A stretch of 64,000 bases of DNA from QKMZ01 sp012965515 (GCA_937879965.1 CALFMP010000036.1:62001-126000), one strand, 5' to 3'; numbered from the stretch's first letter, positions 36,413 to 45,868 are shown. The notes: generated by a model not told the origin, from the letters alone. Numbers and translations are program-made.

Positions 36413-37386
36413 GCCTCTGCTGTTGATTGAGATTCGTTGGTCACTGCGTTGAACAAGTGCAGTGCTCTGGGAAACAGTATGTTGTTTTCCTTGTGCACAT
36501 GCTGATGCATATCGGATTCTAACTGCGCTAGCGAATACAACAAGGCTTTGAAGGTATTGCACGCGTCCGCCGGTGGCGTAAAAGAATTCGTTAGATGGCG
36601 CATTCGGCAAAGATCAGCACTTGCCTCATCGTGCTCTTTTGTCATCATTGCAATCGGTTGTTCAAGTCCATTGCCGCAACCGGTGTATCTACCTTTCTTA
36701 GACTCGACAGCGCAGATGCTGGGAAACAAGATCAATTCTTCCTTTTGCATATGCAATTCTTGTTCTTCTTTGAAGCGTGCAAAGAGCTCTTCCACTTCAA
36801 TCATCTCAGGGTGTCTTCTACCATGTGTTTGCGCCACCTTTTCCGTGAGGGCCTGGATTCGGCTTAGCTCCAGTCGCAGAGGATCGTGATACGCAACCAA
36901 CAGGTGCTCAGTCAAATCCTTAAGGCTTGCGCGTGTCCAATCCTGCTCACCGTTTACGTTTTCACTTGATGCAAGATCTAACTTCTTGATGAATGCGTCG
37001 ACATCTAGACCTTTTCTCTGGCATGCTTCAGCAAGTGTGGCTTTGCCACCGCAGCAATAGTCAATGCCGCTTTGCTCAAAAAGGCATGCGTAACCAGGGT
37101 ATTTAGCAACAATTTCACCAACAGATGTTTCTTTGGTAAAACCGCGGGTAAGAGCGGTGACCGCTTGCTTTGTTTTCGCGTGAGGGACGCATGTTTGTTC
37201 GTAAATCGACAGACTTACGCAAGAGCATGGTTGGAACATATCCTTGTTTGAACCACATTCTGGACACCTCCACTTTTCAGGGAGATCTTCAAACCTAACT
37301 GCTGGGGCGAGATTCTGTCTGGGCTCGCCAAGCGATTCGTCGTAAATGTAATTGCATACTGTGCAAATTGTTTTTCCGTTCGACAT
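36406..37386 (-). CDS. Rubredoxin-RIC fusion: di-iron cluster-repair protein (ScdA/YtfE-like)
   Basis: 326 residues, ATG 37386 after GGAGG. Residues 1-55 form a rubredoxin (CTVCNY, CPECGS; the four Cys bind iron). Then a short Cys-rich linker, the ScdA N-terminal domain (about 85-140; FEQSGIDYCCGG), and a hemerythrin-like di-iron domain (about 165-320) with His/Glu motifs YHDPL, ELHMQKEE, TKEHDEA, HQHVHKEN. RIC proteins repair iron-sulfur clusters after NO or peroxide damage; here the rubredoxin may supply electrons directly. Operon with the Rrf2 regulator. A truncated copy is at 53.7 kb. Confidence 0.92.
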   Translation of the reverse strand: MSNGKTICTVCNYIYDESLGEPRQNLAPAVRFEDLPEKWRCPECGSNKDMFQPCSCVSLSIYEQTCVPHAKTKQAVTALTRGFTKETSVGEIVAKYPGYACLFEQSGIDYCCGGKATLAEACQRKGLDVDAFIKKLDLASSENVNGEQDWTRASLKDLTEHLLVAYHDPLRLELSRIQALTEKVAQTHGRRHPEMIEVEELFARFKEEQELHMQKEELILFPSICAVESKKGRYTGCGNGLEQPIAMMTKEHDEASADLCRMRHLTNSFTPPADACNTFKALLYSLAQLESDMHQHVHKENNILFPRALHLFNAVTNESQSTAEAV

Positions 37387-37923
37387 GATAACCTCCACCG
37401 CTTCTTCTCTTCTGGACCTCTGTATCCAGATTAACTCTTTGCAGTGAGTCCTCTATCGTTCTCAAGTATGATTTCCGAAAACGTACATTTCATTTCAAGT
37501 GGCTGTGTTTGTCTGAGCCTGCATAGAAGACAAAGAACACATCATTGCTTGATGGTACACCTGCGTAGGGTAACAAAGTCTTCCCACTGCCGTATTTCCT
37601 GACTGTATTAGGGAGCACCATATATAGTGCTCAAGTCGGATCAGATTTGGTGTAAAGCCTCTTGCCGCAAGTCCGATTGATTTTCTTTCTTTTTTGAGGT
37701 CTGGCGATAGATTTTCTCGGCACAAAAAACTTGGTCATTCGATCACTTTTTGCAAGGATGGCGAAGGTTTTCCCGGAAACCGAAATCTCAGTTAACCCGC
37801 CTGTCTATACGGCTGGCATAGCTTCATATCTTGGCATTTGGTAGTATCTAAATATTCAAACCATTGCATATTTGCAGCATTTGTGTTAGATTTGAGGAGT
37901 CCGGTGCACGCTGGGATTAGATA
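37387..37923. promoter_or_regulatory. Divergent intergenic region with palindrome and shared operator motifs
   Basis: 537 bases between rubredoxin-RIC (minus) and the type I exporter operon (plus). It contains a 20-base near-palindrome at 37613-37632 (GAGCAC / GTGCTC arms, AT-rich centre). Near the exporter start lie AAATATTCAAA (37850-37860) and TGCATATTTGCA (37865-37876). The first is the exact complement of a motif at 45100 and the second is identical to one at 45269, both in the ArsR/DUF6671 promoter region. The first 160 bases are also repeated in the copy at 54 kb. Confidence 0.6.
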
Positions 37924-39729
37924 ATGTTTCCGGTTGAAAGTCACGAAAGTGGTCATTTCGGGCATCCGCTGCCTATGCAGAGGCTTTGGTCTCTGCTGGT
38001 TTCGGACAAGCATGATTTGGTAGTGCTAATTGTCTACACCCTTATGACCGGGCTCGTTTCGCTGGCGGTGCCTCTTGCAGCGCAAGCATTGGTGAATACA
38101 ATCGCTGCTGGAATTTTCTTGCAGCCTCTGATCGTGCTTTCCTTGCTTGTCTTGGCTGGTCTCTTTTTTGGCAGCATTCTGCGAATGCTGAAATTTTGCT
38201 TGGTTGAAAACCTGCAGCAAAGAATTTTTGCGCGAATTACGTTGAGATTGAGTGAGCGGATTCCTGTCATCAAAGCTTCGGCCTTGAACACTGAGTATAT
38301 GCCGGAGTTGATAAATCGCTTTTTTGACGTGATTACAGTTCAAAAATCATGGGGAAAACTTCTCCTTGAAGGCCCGGCTGCGCTCTTGCAAGTAATCATT
38401 GGGCTTGTGCTGATGGCTTGTTACAGCCCATACCTGTTGGCTTTTGATTTGCTGATAATCCTGTTTGTTTTCTTTGCTGTCAGTGTCTTGGGTATCGGAG
38501 GATTGAAAACGAGTATCCGAGAATCTGCGCTCAAATACCGTGTCGCAGAATGGCTCGAAGATATGGGAAGGTGTCAGACTAGTTTGAAAACAAATGGAAT
38601 AAGTGAATTCCTTGTCAGGCGTTCTGACTCGCTCGTCCTAAACTATCTTCGGGCTCGAAGGGAGCACTTTTCGGTTCTATTTCGTCAAGCTTTCGGGACA
38701 TACTTCTTTCAAGCACTCGCCAGTGCTGGAATTCTGGCTATCGGCGGCTGGTTGGTGATCAACAGGCAGCTCACCCTCGGTCAGCTTGTAGCTGCTGAGT
38801 TGGTTGTTCTCAACGTACTGGCCGCACTGGAAAAGCTCATTCGTAACTGCGATACATTTTATGACCTGCTCACGGGATTGGATAAGGTGGGGCACATAAG
38901 CGATCTTCCGATCGAGAGGTCCGGCGGAATCGAGTTGCCTGTCGGCTTGACTGAAGGACTGAGTGTCAATTGTCTAAAGTTGCACTTCGCTTATCATTCT
39001 CGGGAAATCATTAGTGGGCTGACATTCGCAATGGAAGCCGGTGAAAGAGCGAGTTTAGTGGGTGCCAGCGGAGCTGGAAAAACTACTCTTGCTTCGCTCA
39101 TTTGTGGCTTGCAGGAAGCCACTCACGGTACTGTTGAGGTGGGTGGATACGATGTTAGAGACATAAATCTCAAGAGTCTTCGAAACCATGTAGGTCTAGT
39201 CGGTGATATAAACGAAATTTTTGAAGGTACAATCGAAGAAAACGTCGGACTCGGCAGACCCACTGTTTCCCATCAGGATATAAGGTGGGCTCTAGATGTG
39301 GCTCAGTTTTCTGATGATCTCGTTTTTTTGCCGAGCGGTATAAACACTATGCTCGTGAGTGGAGGGCGCAACTTATCTCGCGGTCAGGTCCAGAGGCTTT
39401 TGATTGCAAGAGCGATTGCCGAGCGCCCGCAACTCCTCATTCTGGATGAGGCTTTTACGGGAATAGATGAAAAAACGAAGCTCAAGATTATTGACGCGTT
39501 GTTCGCAAGCGAAAATACTTGGACCGTACTAGACATATCGCATGATGCCGAAGTCGTGATGCGCTCGGATACTGTGTATGTGCTGAGTCAAGGAAAGATT
39601 TGCGAATCAGGCACTCCGGCTGATCTGGCCTGGCGCAATGAGAGTGAATTCTCGACTCTTTTCCCTGACCTGGCCACCCAAATTCGCCTGGTTGAGAGAC
39701 GAAAGAAAGAGAGAGTTGGGAGACCGTAA
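37924..39729 (+). CDS. ABC exporter, type I secretion (no peptidase domain)
   Basis: 601-residue half-transporter: six helices (about 30-310) then an ATPase with Walker A GASGAGKTT, signature LSRGQ (second Gly of LSGGQ replaced by Arg), Walker B LLILDEAF and H-loop DISHDAEVV. The short His-rich N-terminus shows it lacks the C39 peptidase. Together with the adaptor and TolC-like protein directly downstream it forms a complete type I exporter; its cargo is not identified. Shared ArsR-type motifs in the promoter suggest metal, sulfur or redox control. Confidence 0.92.
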   Translation: MFPVESHESGHFGHPLPMQRLWSLLVSDKHDLVVLIVYTLMTGLVSLAVPLAAQALVNTIAAGIFLQPLIVLSLLVLAGLFFGSILRMLKFCLVENLQQRIFARITLRLSERIPVIKASALNTEYMPELINRFFDVITVQKSWGKLLLEGPAALLQVIIGLVLMACYSPYLLAFDLLIILFVFFAVSVLGIGGLKTSIRESALKYRVAEWLEDMGRCQTSLKTNGISEFLVRRSDSLVLNYLRARREHFSVLFRQAFGTYFFQALASAGILAIGGWLVINRQLTLGQLVAAELVVLNVLAALEKLIRNCDTFYDLLTGLDKVGHISDLPIERSGGIELPVGLTEGLSVNCLKLHFAYHSREIISGLTFAMEAGERASLVGASGAGKTTLASLICGLQEATHGTVEVGGYDVRDINLKSLRNHVGLVGDINEIFEGTIEENVGLGRPTVSHQDIRWALDVAQFSDDLVFLPSGINTMLVSGGRNLSRGQVQRLLIARAIAERPQLLILDEAFTGIDEKTKLKIIDALFASENTWTVLDISHDAEVVMRSDTVYVLSQGKICESGTPADLAWRNESEFSTLFPDLATQIRLVERRKKERVGRP

Positions 39730-41130
39730 ATGGAGATAGTCGAGAGTCGCGAAGACAACGCCTTAGTTAAGTATGAGTCACTGGAAGCTGTCAGTTCTCG
39801 TGATGGTTACGGGATAGTCGCGATCTTGCTTTTCGTGATACTGATCTCAATGACACTGATGCTTGTTTACGTCCCGTGGCAGCAGAGTGTTTCAGGCGCC
39901 GGCAGAATAATTATTTTTTCGCCGATGGAAAGACCTCAAAATATTGAAGCTCAGATACCGGCTCGTCTGAGGCACTGGTATGTTCGTGATGGGCAGGTCG
40001 TGAAAAAAGGAGAATTGATTGCCGAACTTTCAGACCTTGATCCTAAGTTTTTGGACCCGGAACAAACAAAACGTTTGAAAAGCCAAATGCAAGCCCTGAC
40101 AGCTAGACGTAGCGCAGCTGAGGCTAGGCACGGGGCACTTGCGAAACAGCTTGAAAGTCTCAAGCGTTCGCAAAATGCAGCTTTGCCGTCGGCAAAAGAA
40201 CGCGCGCAGCAAGCAAAAGATCGTATTTGGGCGGCAGAACAAGGAGTGGAGGCTGCCAGGCAAAATACTCTGACAACAAAGCTAAACCTGGACCGAATGA
40301 AAGATCTTCATGAGAAGGGTTTGCGATCAAAGCGCGACTTAGAATTGGCAGAGCTTGATCAGACTCGTGCACTTACCGATCTAGAGCGCTCTCAAGCCGC
40401 TTTGCAGGTGGCGAAGCGTGATGCGACTGTGGCTGTACTTGATCAAGACAAAGTAGCTGCAGATACAGATGCCGCGATGAGTAACATTGCAGCGGCAATG
40501 GCCGCAGCGCAAGAAACCATTGAATCCACTTCGAGCGAGATCTTTAAACTCGACATCGATTTGCAAAACGTAAGTGCAAGACTAGATCAAAGGAAAGTTT
40601 ATGCACCTTCGTCTGGAAAGATAGTTAGGCTTCTCAAAGTTGGAGCCGGAGAGACTGTCGACGCAGGAATGGTTTTGGCCGTCATTGCTCCAGAGACACA
40701 AGATTTGGCAGCAGAGTTGATTATCAGCGATAACGATGCGCCTCTGGTAGCTGTTGGAAGACCGGTGAGGTTGCAGTTTGCAGGTTGGCCGGCATTGCAA
40801 TTTTCTGGTTGGCCCTCAATAGCAGTCGGAACTTTTGGAGGGCGCATAACCGTAATCGATGCTATTGACGATGGTCGAAATAACTACCGAGTAATTGTTA
40901 AACCTGATAAAGAAGCTATTGCAAAAGGAAAGGATGAACCTTGGCCGGATGCTCGTTACTTGCGGCCGGGTGCGGAAGTGAGTGGTTGGATAATGCTAGA
41001 TACGGTGAGCCTCGGTTTTGAACTTTGGCGACAATTCAACGCGTTTCCTCCCACCGTCAAACCAGAAGAACTTGGTTTGCATAAGGAACCTCAAGGTGAA
41101 AAGACTGAAATCAAGCGCAAGTCTAAGTAA
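39730..41130 (+). CDS. HlyD-family adaptor of type I exporter
   Basis: 466 residues beginning directly after the ABC stop. One N-terminal membrane helix (about 28-50), lipoyl half (QIPARLRHWYVRDGQVVKKG), a long coiled coil (about 100-285), the returning lipoyl half (VYAPSSGKIVRLLKVGAGE) and a beta-barrel domain. It spans the periplasm between the ABC protein and the outer-membrane factor encoded next. Confidence 0.92.
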   Translation: MEIVESREDNALVKYESLEAVSSRDGYGIVAILLFVILISMTLMLVYVPWQQSVSGAGRIIIFSPMERPQNIEAQIPARLRHWYVRDGQVVKKGELIAELSDLDPKFLDPEQTKRLKSQMQALTARRSAAEARHGALAKQLESLKRSQNAALPSAKERAQQAKDRIWAAEQGVEAARQNTLTTKLNLDRMKDLHEKGLRSKRDLELAELDQTRALTDLERSQAALQVAKRDATVAVLDQDKVAADTDAAMSNIAAAMAAAQETIESTSSEIFKLDIDLQNVSARLDQRKVYAPSSGKIVRLLKVGAGETVDAGMVLAVIAPETQDLAAELIISDNDAPLVAVGRPVRLQFAGWPALQFSGWPSIAVGTFGGRITVIDAIDDGRNNYRVIVKPDKEAIAKGKDEPWPDARYLRPGAEVSGWIMLDTVSLGFELWRQFNAFPPTVKPEELGLHKEPQGEKTEIKRKSK

Positions 41131-41143
41131 GACTTTGACCGGA

Positions 41144-42622
41144 ATGCGCTTGCTGATTCTTGGCGTGTTCTTTCTTGCGATCACTGTCTTGCAGATTCAC
41201 TCGAACGCAGTCTTGGCGCAAGACAATGTGCCGAGCAACAGCATTGCGAATCCTGGCGACAACAGTGTGATAAAGCTTCCGGATGGTGATGGTAAGTCAT
41301 TCTCATTGGATTACTTCCTTCAGCTCGTTGATAAAAACTATCCGAAATTACAAGGAGCCGACGTTGAGAGGCGCATTGCTAGTGCAAAACGCTTGGAGAA
41401 ATCAGGCGCTTTCGACCCGATTTTGAGCAGTGTCAATGAGTACTTGAGAGTCCAGGACATATTTACGCCTGGTAAGGCGAAAGACGCGGTTCACAATGAA
41501 TCTCGGGTTGATCTTCTCACTCGCTCAGGCATAAGAGTTTTTACTGGGATGCGTCTGAATCCGAATGACACGAAAACTCCGTTTGTGCCAACAGGAAAAA
41601 GTGGTGAGTATTTCGCAGGATTATCCGTACCTGTTTTGAGAGGATTGAGAATCAACGAGAAGTCCGCCGCTGAGCAACAAGCGAAAATCGGAGAGCCCAT
41701 TGCTTTGCAAAACTACGGCCTGACGCGATTGGATGTACTTCTCAAAGCAGCAGTTGTTTACTGGGATTTGGTTGGTGCAAAGGCGCGTGTAGAGATTGCA
41801 CGGAATCTGCTCCTAATTGCAGAAGCTCGTGTGGATCAAATCAAGGGTCGGGTGGAGAAAGGCGATTTGCCGGCATTAGATATTGCTGAGTCTGAGCAGG
41901 AGATTCAGCGGCGCCAAGCCGCTCTGGTGAAAAGTGAACGAGAATTTCAGAAAAATGCTCTTTCGCTTTCAGTTTTCTTGTGGGACGAGAATGGTTCTCC
42001 ACGGATAATTCCTGGTTCTAAAGATCTGCCATCGTTACAGCCGGAGCCTCGGAGGATGACGGAGGCTGAATGGATGGAGGGAAGAAACCTGTCGCTTCAA
42101 CGTCGTCCCGAACTAAAAAAGATAGCGTTGGAGAAGGAACAGGCAAAAGTAGAATTACGTCTTGCGGAGAACATGATTTTACCTGCTGTGGACGCTTATG
42201 TTACTCAAGGCGCCGATACTGGTCCTCAGGGAATTGGTCCTATTGTTAGAGGTGGTGTAGCGGTCTCTGCTCCTTTGAGGCAAAGGACTGCAAGGGGGCA
42301 GGCCCTAGCCGCGCGATTGAAACTGCAAAAACTGAGCTTAGAAGAGAAGGCTGAGAGGTTAAGGATTCAGGCTGAGGTTGACGATACGGTCTCTGCAATC
42401 AACACATCTTATGAGCGATGGGCTGCCACTCAACTGGAAGTAAAAAAGGCTAAGCAAGTCGAGCAGGGAGAGCGGTTGCGCTTTGGCGCAGGAGATAGCA
42501 CGCTTTTTCTAGTCAATCAAAGAGAGCGAGCCTCGGCAGAGGCTCAGATGCGTTTAGCCGAAGTGCATGTCGAGTATCTGCAGTCCATGGCCGCCTTTCG
42601 GGCAGTCACCTGTCGGTTGTAG
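41144..42622 (+). CDS. TolC-like outer membrane factor
   Basis: About 492 residues; ATG 41144 is chosen because it opens a clear signal peptide (LLILGVFFLAITVLQ ... AVLA cleavage), whereas earlier in-frame codons do not. Two outer-membrane-efflux-protein repeats with long coiled-coil helices (LLIAEARVDQIKGRVEKGDL; LEEKAERLRIQAEVDDTVSA). It completes a gram-negative type I secretion system, which also shows the organism has an outer membrane. Confidence 0.9.
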   Translation: MRLLILGVFFLAITVLQIHSNAVLAQDNVPSNSIANPGDNSVIKLPDGDGKSFSLDYFLQLVDKNYPKLQGADVERRIASAKRLEKSGAFDPILSSVNEYLRVQDIFTPGKAKDAVHNESRVDLLTRSGIRVFTGMRLNPNDTKTPFVPTGKSGEYFAGLSVPVLRGLRINEKSAAEQQAKIGEPIALQNYGLTRLDVLLKAAVVYWDLVGAKARVEIARNLLLIAEARVDQIKGRVEKGDLPALDIAESEQEIQRRQAALVKSEREFQKNALSLSVFLWDENGSPRIIPGSKDLPSLQPEPRRMTEAEWMEGRNLSLQRRPELKKIALEKEQAKVELRLAENMILPAVDAYVTQGADTGPQGIGPIVRGGVAVSAPLRQRTARGQALAARLKLQKLSLEEKAERLRIQAEVDDTVSAINTSYERWAATQLEVKKAKQVEQGERLRFGAGDSTLFLVNQRERASAEAQMRLAEVHVEYLQSMAAFRAVTCRL

Positions 42623-42662
42623 GCGAGATTTTCTTTCGAGTAAAGTTGATGTACATTTATAG

Positions 42663-42679
42663 ATATGCTAAAGTTTGCA
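42663..42679. promoter_or_regulatory. ArsR-type operator candidate
   Basis: ATATGCTAAAGTTTGCA lies 22 bases before the ribosome site of the ArsR gene. It resembles the ATATGCA..TGCATATTTGCA site at 45256 and a TATGCTAA remnant at 46272 before the broken ArsR gene. Confidence 0.5.
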
Positions 42680-42701
42680 CAAATTAAAATGAGGATATGT
42701 C

Positions 42702-43091
42702 ATGCCTTATAGAGCAGTAGTGAGTGCGGAATTGGCTAAGCTCTTTGGTGTACTTTCGCACCCTATTCGCATCCGAATTTTGGAAGAGTTGAAGAAGGAA
42801 GATCTTACCGTAGGCACACTTAAAGACATGCTTGGTATCACTCATTCTGCTGTCTCTCAGCAGCTTGCGGTTTTGAGAAGCAACCATCTGGTGGTTGAAA
42901 TGCGACAAGGGCGCAATGTGTTTTATCACTTGCGCAGACCTGAGCTAGCTACTTGGATAATGGATGGCGTCAGCTTTATATCTCCAGACGCATCTGAAGT
43001 TGAGAAAATGATAAGCGCAATTCAGAGTGCAAAGTCTGCCTGGGGAGATGAGAAGAAAGCACCGCCGAGACGCAAGAAACGCGGTGCTTGA
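42702..43091 (+). CDS. ArsR-family regulator, paralogue 1
   Basis: 129 residues with GAGGA ribosome site. LAKLFGVLSHPIRIRILEEL, recognition helix GITHSAVSQQLAVLRSNHLV, wing RQGRNVFYHL. No cysteine, so no thiol metal site; a basic tail (PPRRKKRGA) may aid DNA binding. It immediately follows the type I exporter operon on the same strand with its own operator-like promoter. Closely related to the gene at 45.3 kb and to a broken copy at 46.4 kb. Confidence 0.9.
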   Translation: MPYRAVVSAELAKLFGVLSHPIRIRILEELKKEDLTVGTLKDMLGITHSAVSQQLAVLRSNHLVVEMRQGRNVFYHLRRPELATWIMDGVSFISPDASEVEKMISAIQSAKSAWGDEKKAPPRRKKRGA

Positions 43092-43202
43092 AGTCGGATG
43101 GAATACTGATAGATATCCTGAATGTGCGCGCTAGGCAGTTGGTGCTCGATTGATTTACTTGTTCAACTTTTTTAGTCTAAGCTGACACTTAATTCCAGCA
43201 TT

Positions 43203-44006
43203 TTACATGAATCCCATGCTACGGAGCTTTTGAAGAGCGTACGTTTCTTCTTTGTCGTGAGCTCTGCCTGCTCTTTCAGAGTCATTTGTTTGCTTTAGCT
43301 CCTTGATAATTTCCTCTACGTTCGACGCTTCTGAAGGAAAGGCTCCGCTGCAAGGGGCGCAACCAAGGCTGCGATACCGCTTGCCTTCTCTTGCAAAGTA
43401 CAAAGGAATAACTTCAATAGACTCGCTCTGTATATACTCCCAAATTGAAAGCTCGTTCCAGTGCAAAATAGGATGGATGCGAAGATGCACATCTTTAGGA
43501 GTATGAAGGTTGAAGTAGTGCCAGATTTCCGCTGGCTGATCTTTGTACTTCCATTCACCACTGGAAGACCTTGGAGAAACTACTCTTTCTTTGCCTCTTG
43601 AGCCTTCTTCGTCTCTTCTGATACCGACCAGAAGTGCTTGTATTTTGTGTTCCTGAATCGTCTGCTGCAATGCTACCGTCTTCAACGCATTGCAACATAC
43701 CAATCGACCCTTGTGAGGTCCCATGCCGTCTTCGAGCGCCTTTTTGTTCTGTCCGACAATTAGCCGCAAGCCGTGACGTTTAACATAATCATCACGCCAG
43801 GCAATCATTTCATCTGGCTCGTAGCTCTCGTCTACATGTACAAGTGGAACGGGGCAATGACCCATGAATGCTTTTTTCACCAGATGCAGCAAAACTGTTG
43901 AATCCTTACCCATAGACCACAGTAGCGCCAAGTTTTTCACTTTGGCGTACGCCTCTCTGATAATGAAGATGCTTTCGCTTTCCAACTCTTGAAGATTTCT
44001 TTCCAA
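43203..44006 (-). CDS. CysD-like PP-loop protein (sulfate adenylyltransferase subunit 2 family)
   Basis: 267 residues, shorter than CysD (about 300). PP-loop SMGKDS at 31-36, HVDESYEPDEM, RRDEEGSRGKER, and the C-terminal RSLGCAPCSG. The family activates sulfate to adenosine phosphosulfate together with a GTPase CysN, but no cysN is nearby. It forms an operon with the DUF6671 gene upstream. A different adenylation or sulfur-transfer role is possible. Start overlaps no other gene; ArsR-type motifs precede the operon. Confidence 0.85.
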   Translation of the reverse strand: MERNLQELESESIFIIREAYAKVKNLALLWSMGKDSTVLLHLVKKAFMGHCPVPLVHVDESYEPDEMIAWRDDYVKRHGLRLIVGQNKKALEDGMGPHKGRLVCCNALKTVALQQTIQEHKIQALLVGIRRDEEGSRGKERVVSPRSSSGEWKYKDQPAEIWHYFNLHTPKDVHLRIHPILHWNELSIWEYIQSESIEVIPLYFAREGKRYRSLGCAPCSGAFPSEASNVEEIIKELKQTNDSERAGRAHDKEETYALQKLRSMGFM

Positions 44007-44059
44007 TGTTTATACTCCTCCACGGAGCCTACTTTCCATTCTGATTTCAACCCTGTCCA

Positions 44060-44971
44060 CTAGGGATTACACTGCTGGCAATACATTGCCTCGATATGCG
44101 TAATTCCGTCCCTTCGTGGAACTAACATTCTGTGATTACATTTCAAACACGAATAAACTTCCAGTGCCGGCGTCTCGGATGGATAATTGCATTCTTCGCA
44201 GAGCAAAGAACCTTCCCCACCTGTAAGCCCAAAGCCAGGACAACCGCACGACGCACACTTTCGTTGCAAGCGCTTGGACAGCTTAATTCCTAAGCGGCGC
44301 AGAACGCGCATTCTTGTAGGATTCATGTGGGCTCGCATGTCCGTTTCTATCCTTGCTAAGCCGTCACCCGATAGCTCCTTGCAGCAACTGATTGCAGCTG
44401 CTAAATCCTCTCTTTCTCGTAGACCTTTATAAATTTGTTCTTTTGCGCTTTTTGCGGTAACCGCTCTATAAAACCTGCCAATCGAGGATTTCTGAAACTG
44501 GTTCGGTCGAACGATCAAGCCATGCGACGGAAATTTCGATAGAGTCAAAAACTCCTTGCAGTCATCAATGGAACGCGCTTCGATGTGCCGGTAGTTTGTC
44601 TCTTCCGTAAAAATGCTTTCGCATATTTCGATACCCAGCTCATCATCTACCAGCACAATCAACTCCTGGCAGACCGCAATGAAGGGGATAAGTGGATGTG
44701 GGCCAAAACTTCCTTCATTTGCGAGACCAAGCGAAACTCCCGTTTTCTTCATCCCCAGTCGGGCTTTTTTAATGGCCGTCTCAAATGGGGTCCCACTGCG
44801 TTCAATTTCACCTGTGAAAGTACCGAGTTTGTCCGTATCAATTTCTTCTTGTCGCAATAGCGCTCCCAAACCAGCTTTAAATGGTAATGCCAGTGCCTCC
44901 GCCTTCCGGTGTTTGGTCGTGAGGACTATAGTTCTGCCAAAGTAGTGACTCTTGTCCTTACTCTTCTGCAC
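44060..44971 (-). CDS. DUF6671-family protein with C-terminal zinc ribbons
   Basis: 303 residues, GTG start. N-terminal domain with YFGRTIVLTTKHRKAEALAL, GTFTGEIERSGTPFETA and ANEGSFGPHPLIPFI, the pattern I recall for DUF6671. C-terminal 75 residues contain two zinc-ribbon-like sets: CASCG/CEEC and CLKC/CQQC. Function unknown. It sits 53 bases upstream of the CysD-like gene and is divergent from an ArsR gene, so the pair is probably controlled by that regulator. Confidence 0.75.
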   Translation of the reverse strand: MQKSKDKSHYFGRTIVLTTKHRKAEALALPFKAGLGALLRQEEIDTDKLGTFTGEIERSGTPFETAIKKARLGMKKTGVSLGLANEGSFGPHPLIPFIAVCQELIVLVDDELGIEICESIFTEETNYRHIEARSIDDCKEFLTLSKFPSHGLIVRPNQFQKSSIGRFYRAVTAKSAKEQIYKGLREREDLAAAISCCKELSGDGLARIETDMRAHMNPTRMRVLRRLGIKLSKRLQRKCASCGCPGFGLTGGEGSLLCEECNYPSETPALEVYSCLKCNHRMLVPRRDGITHIEAMYCQQCNP

Positions 44972-45306
44972 AGGAGCCCTTTTGCAAGATGTGTGTTGAC
45001 TGATTTCTAGAGCTCTTCGTCACCGGTCTTCCTTTGCTCCACACCCGCGACTTCTTTCTAAAGTTCAGAAGCCTGTCTCACCTGTTAAGTGTGCAGGTAT
45101 TTGAATATTTGGAAATACCAATAAATGCAAGTATAGCCGATAGAGCACTTGTGTCAAATTGCGCTACGGAATTCTTACGCGTTCAAGGGCTTGAAACGGC
45201 CGGATGAGGCAGCCTTGTTCGACTCTCTCAGATGTGTTATTATTTATCACTCTTAATATGCAGATAAATGCATATTTGCAAACAATTTAAACAGTGAGGT
45301 TTGCTC
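44972..45306. promoter_or_regulatory. Divergent promoter region with two inverted repeats
   Basis: Between the DUF6671/CysD operon and the ArsR paralogue 2 gene. Inverted repeat GGTATTT / AAATACC at 45096-45119 contains TTTGAATATTT. A second at 45256-45275 has ATATGCA / TGCATAT arms and runs into TGCATATTTGCA (45269-45280). Both motifs recur before the exporter operon at 37.85 kb. Confidence 0.65.
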
Positions 45307-45705
45307 ATGCCGCATAGAACTTTAGTCGCCCAGCAGCTTGCTTCGATGTTTTCTGTTCTTTCTCATCCAGTTAGAGTGAGAATTATCGTTGAGCTGAGAG
45401 CCTGCGAACTTTGCGTCAATTCACTGCAGGACATTTTGGGGATTAGGCAGTCTGCTGTGTCCCAGCATTTGGCTTTGCTCAAGTCTCACCAATTGATCAA
45501 AGAAAGGCGCGATGGCCGTCATGTCTTGTATCGGTTGGCTATGCCCCAGCTTGCGGCTTGGCTTGTGGAAGGCATACCGCTCATTGTTCCTAATGATTCC
45601 GATTCCAAGCTTCTTAAATCGGCCGCCCAGAGAGCCCTTTCTCAGTGGTCTGCTCCTGTGACTGAGCCAGAGAAAGAGAAAACGCTAGCTAAGAATATGA
45701 ACTAA
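45307..45705 (+). CDS. ArsR-family regulator, paralogue 2
   Basis: 132 residues from ATG 45307. LASMFSVLSHPVRVRIIVEL, then ACELCVNSL, which is close to the ArsR metal-site motif ELCVCDL but with the second Cys replaced; another Cys two residues before may substitute. Recognition helix GIRQSAVSQHLALLKSHQLI. Probably represses its own gene and the divergent DUF6671/CysD-like operon. A metal, arsenite-like or sulfide signal is plausible; not shown. Confidence 0.9.
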   Translation: MPHRTLVAQQLASMFSVLSHPVRVRIIVELRACELCVNSLQDILGIRQSAVSQHLALLKSHQLIKERRDGRHVLYRLAMPQLAAWLVEGIPLIVPNDSDSKLLKSAAQRALSQWSAPVTEPEKEKTLAKNMN

Positions 45706-45868
45706 GCGAGTAAGGGCTGCGCTTTTGGGTTGAGTTTGTGGTTTCTCGTCTTCACTTCTACAGGACTTTGCAGGAGGTATTTTTCCCTACTTAGAGAAGA
45801 GTCAGTTACAAGTAAGCTTGGCTCGCAAACTCGCTGTTACTACGGTTCGCGCACAAAAAGACTTCCAT

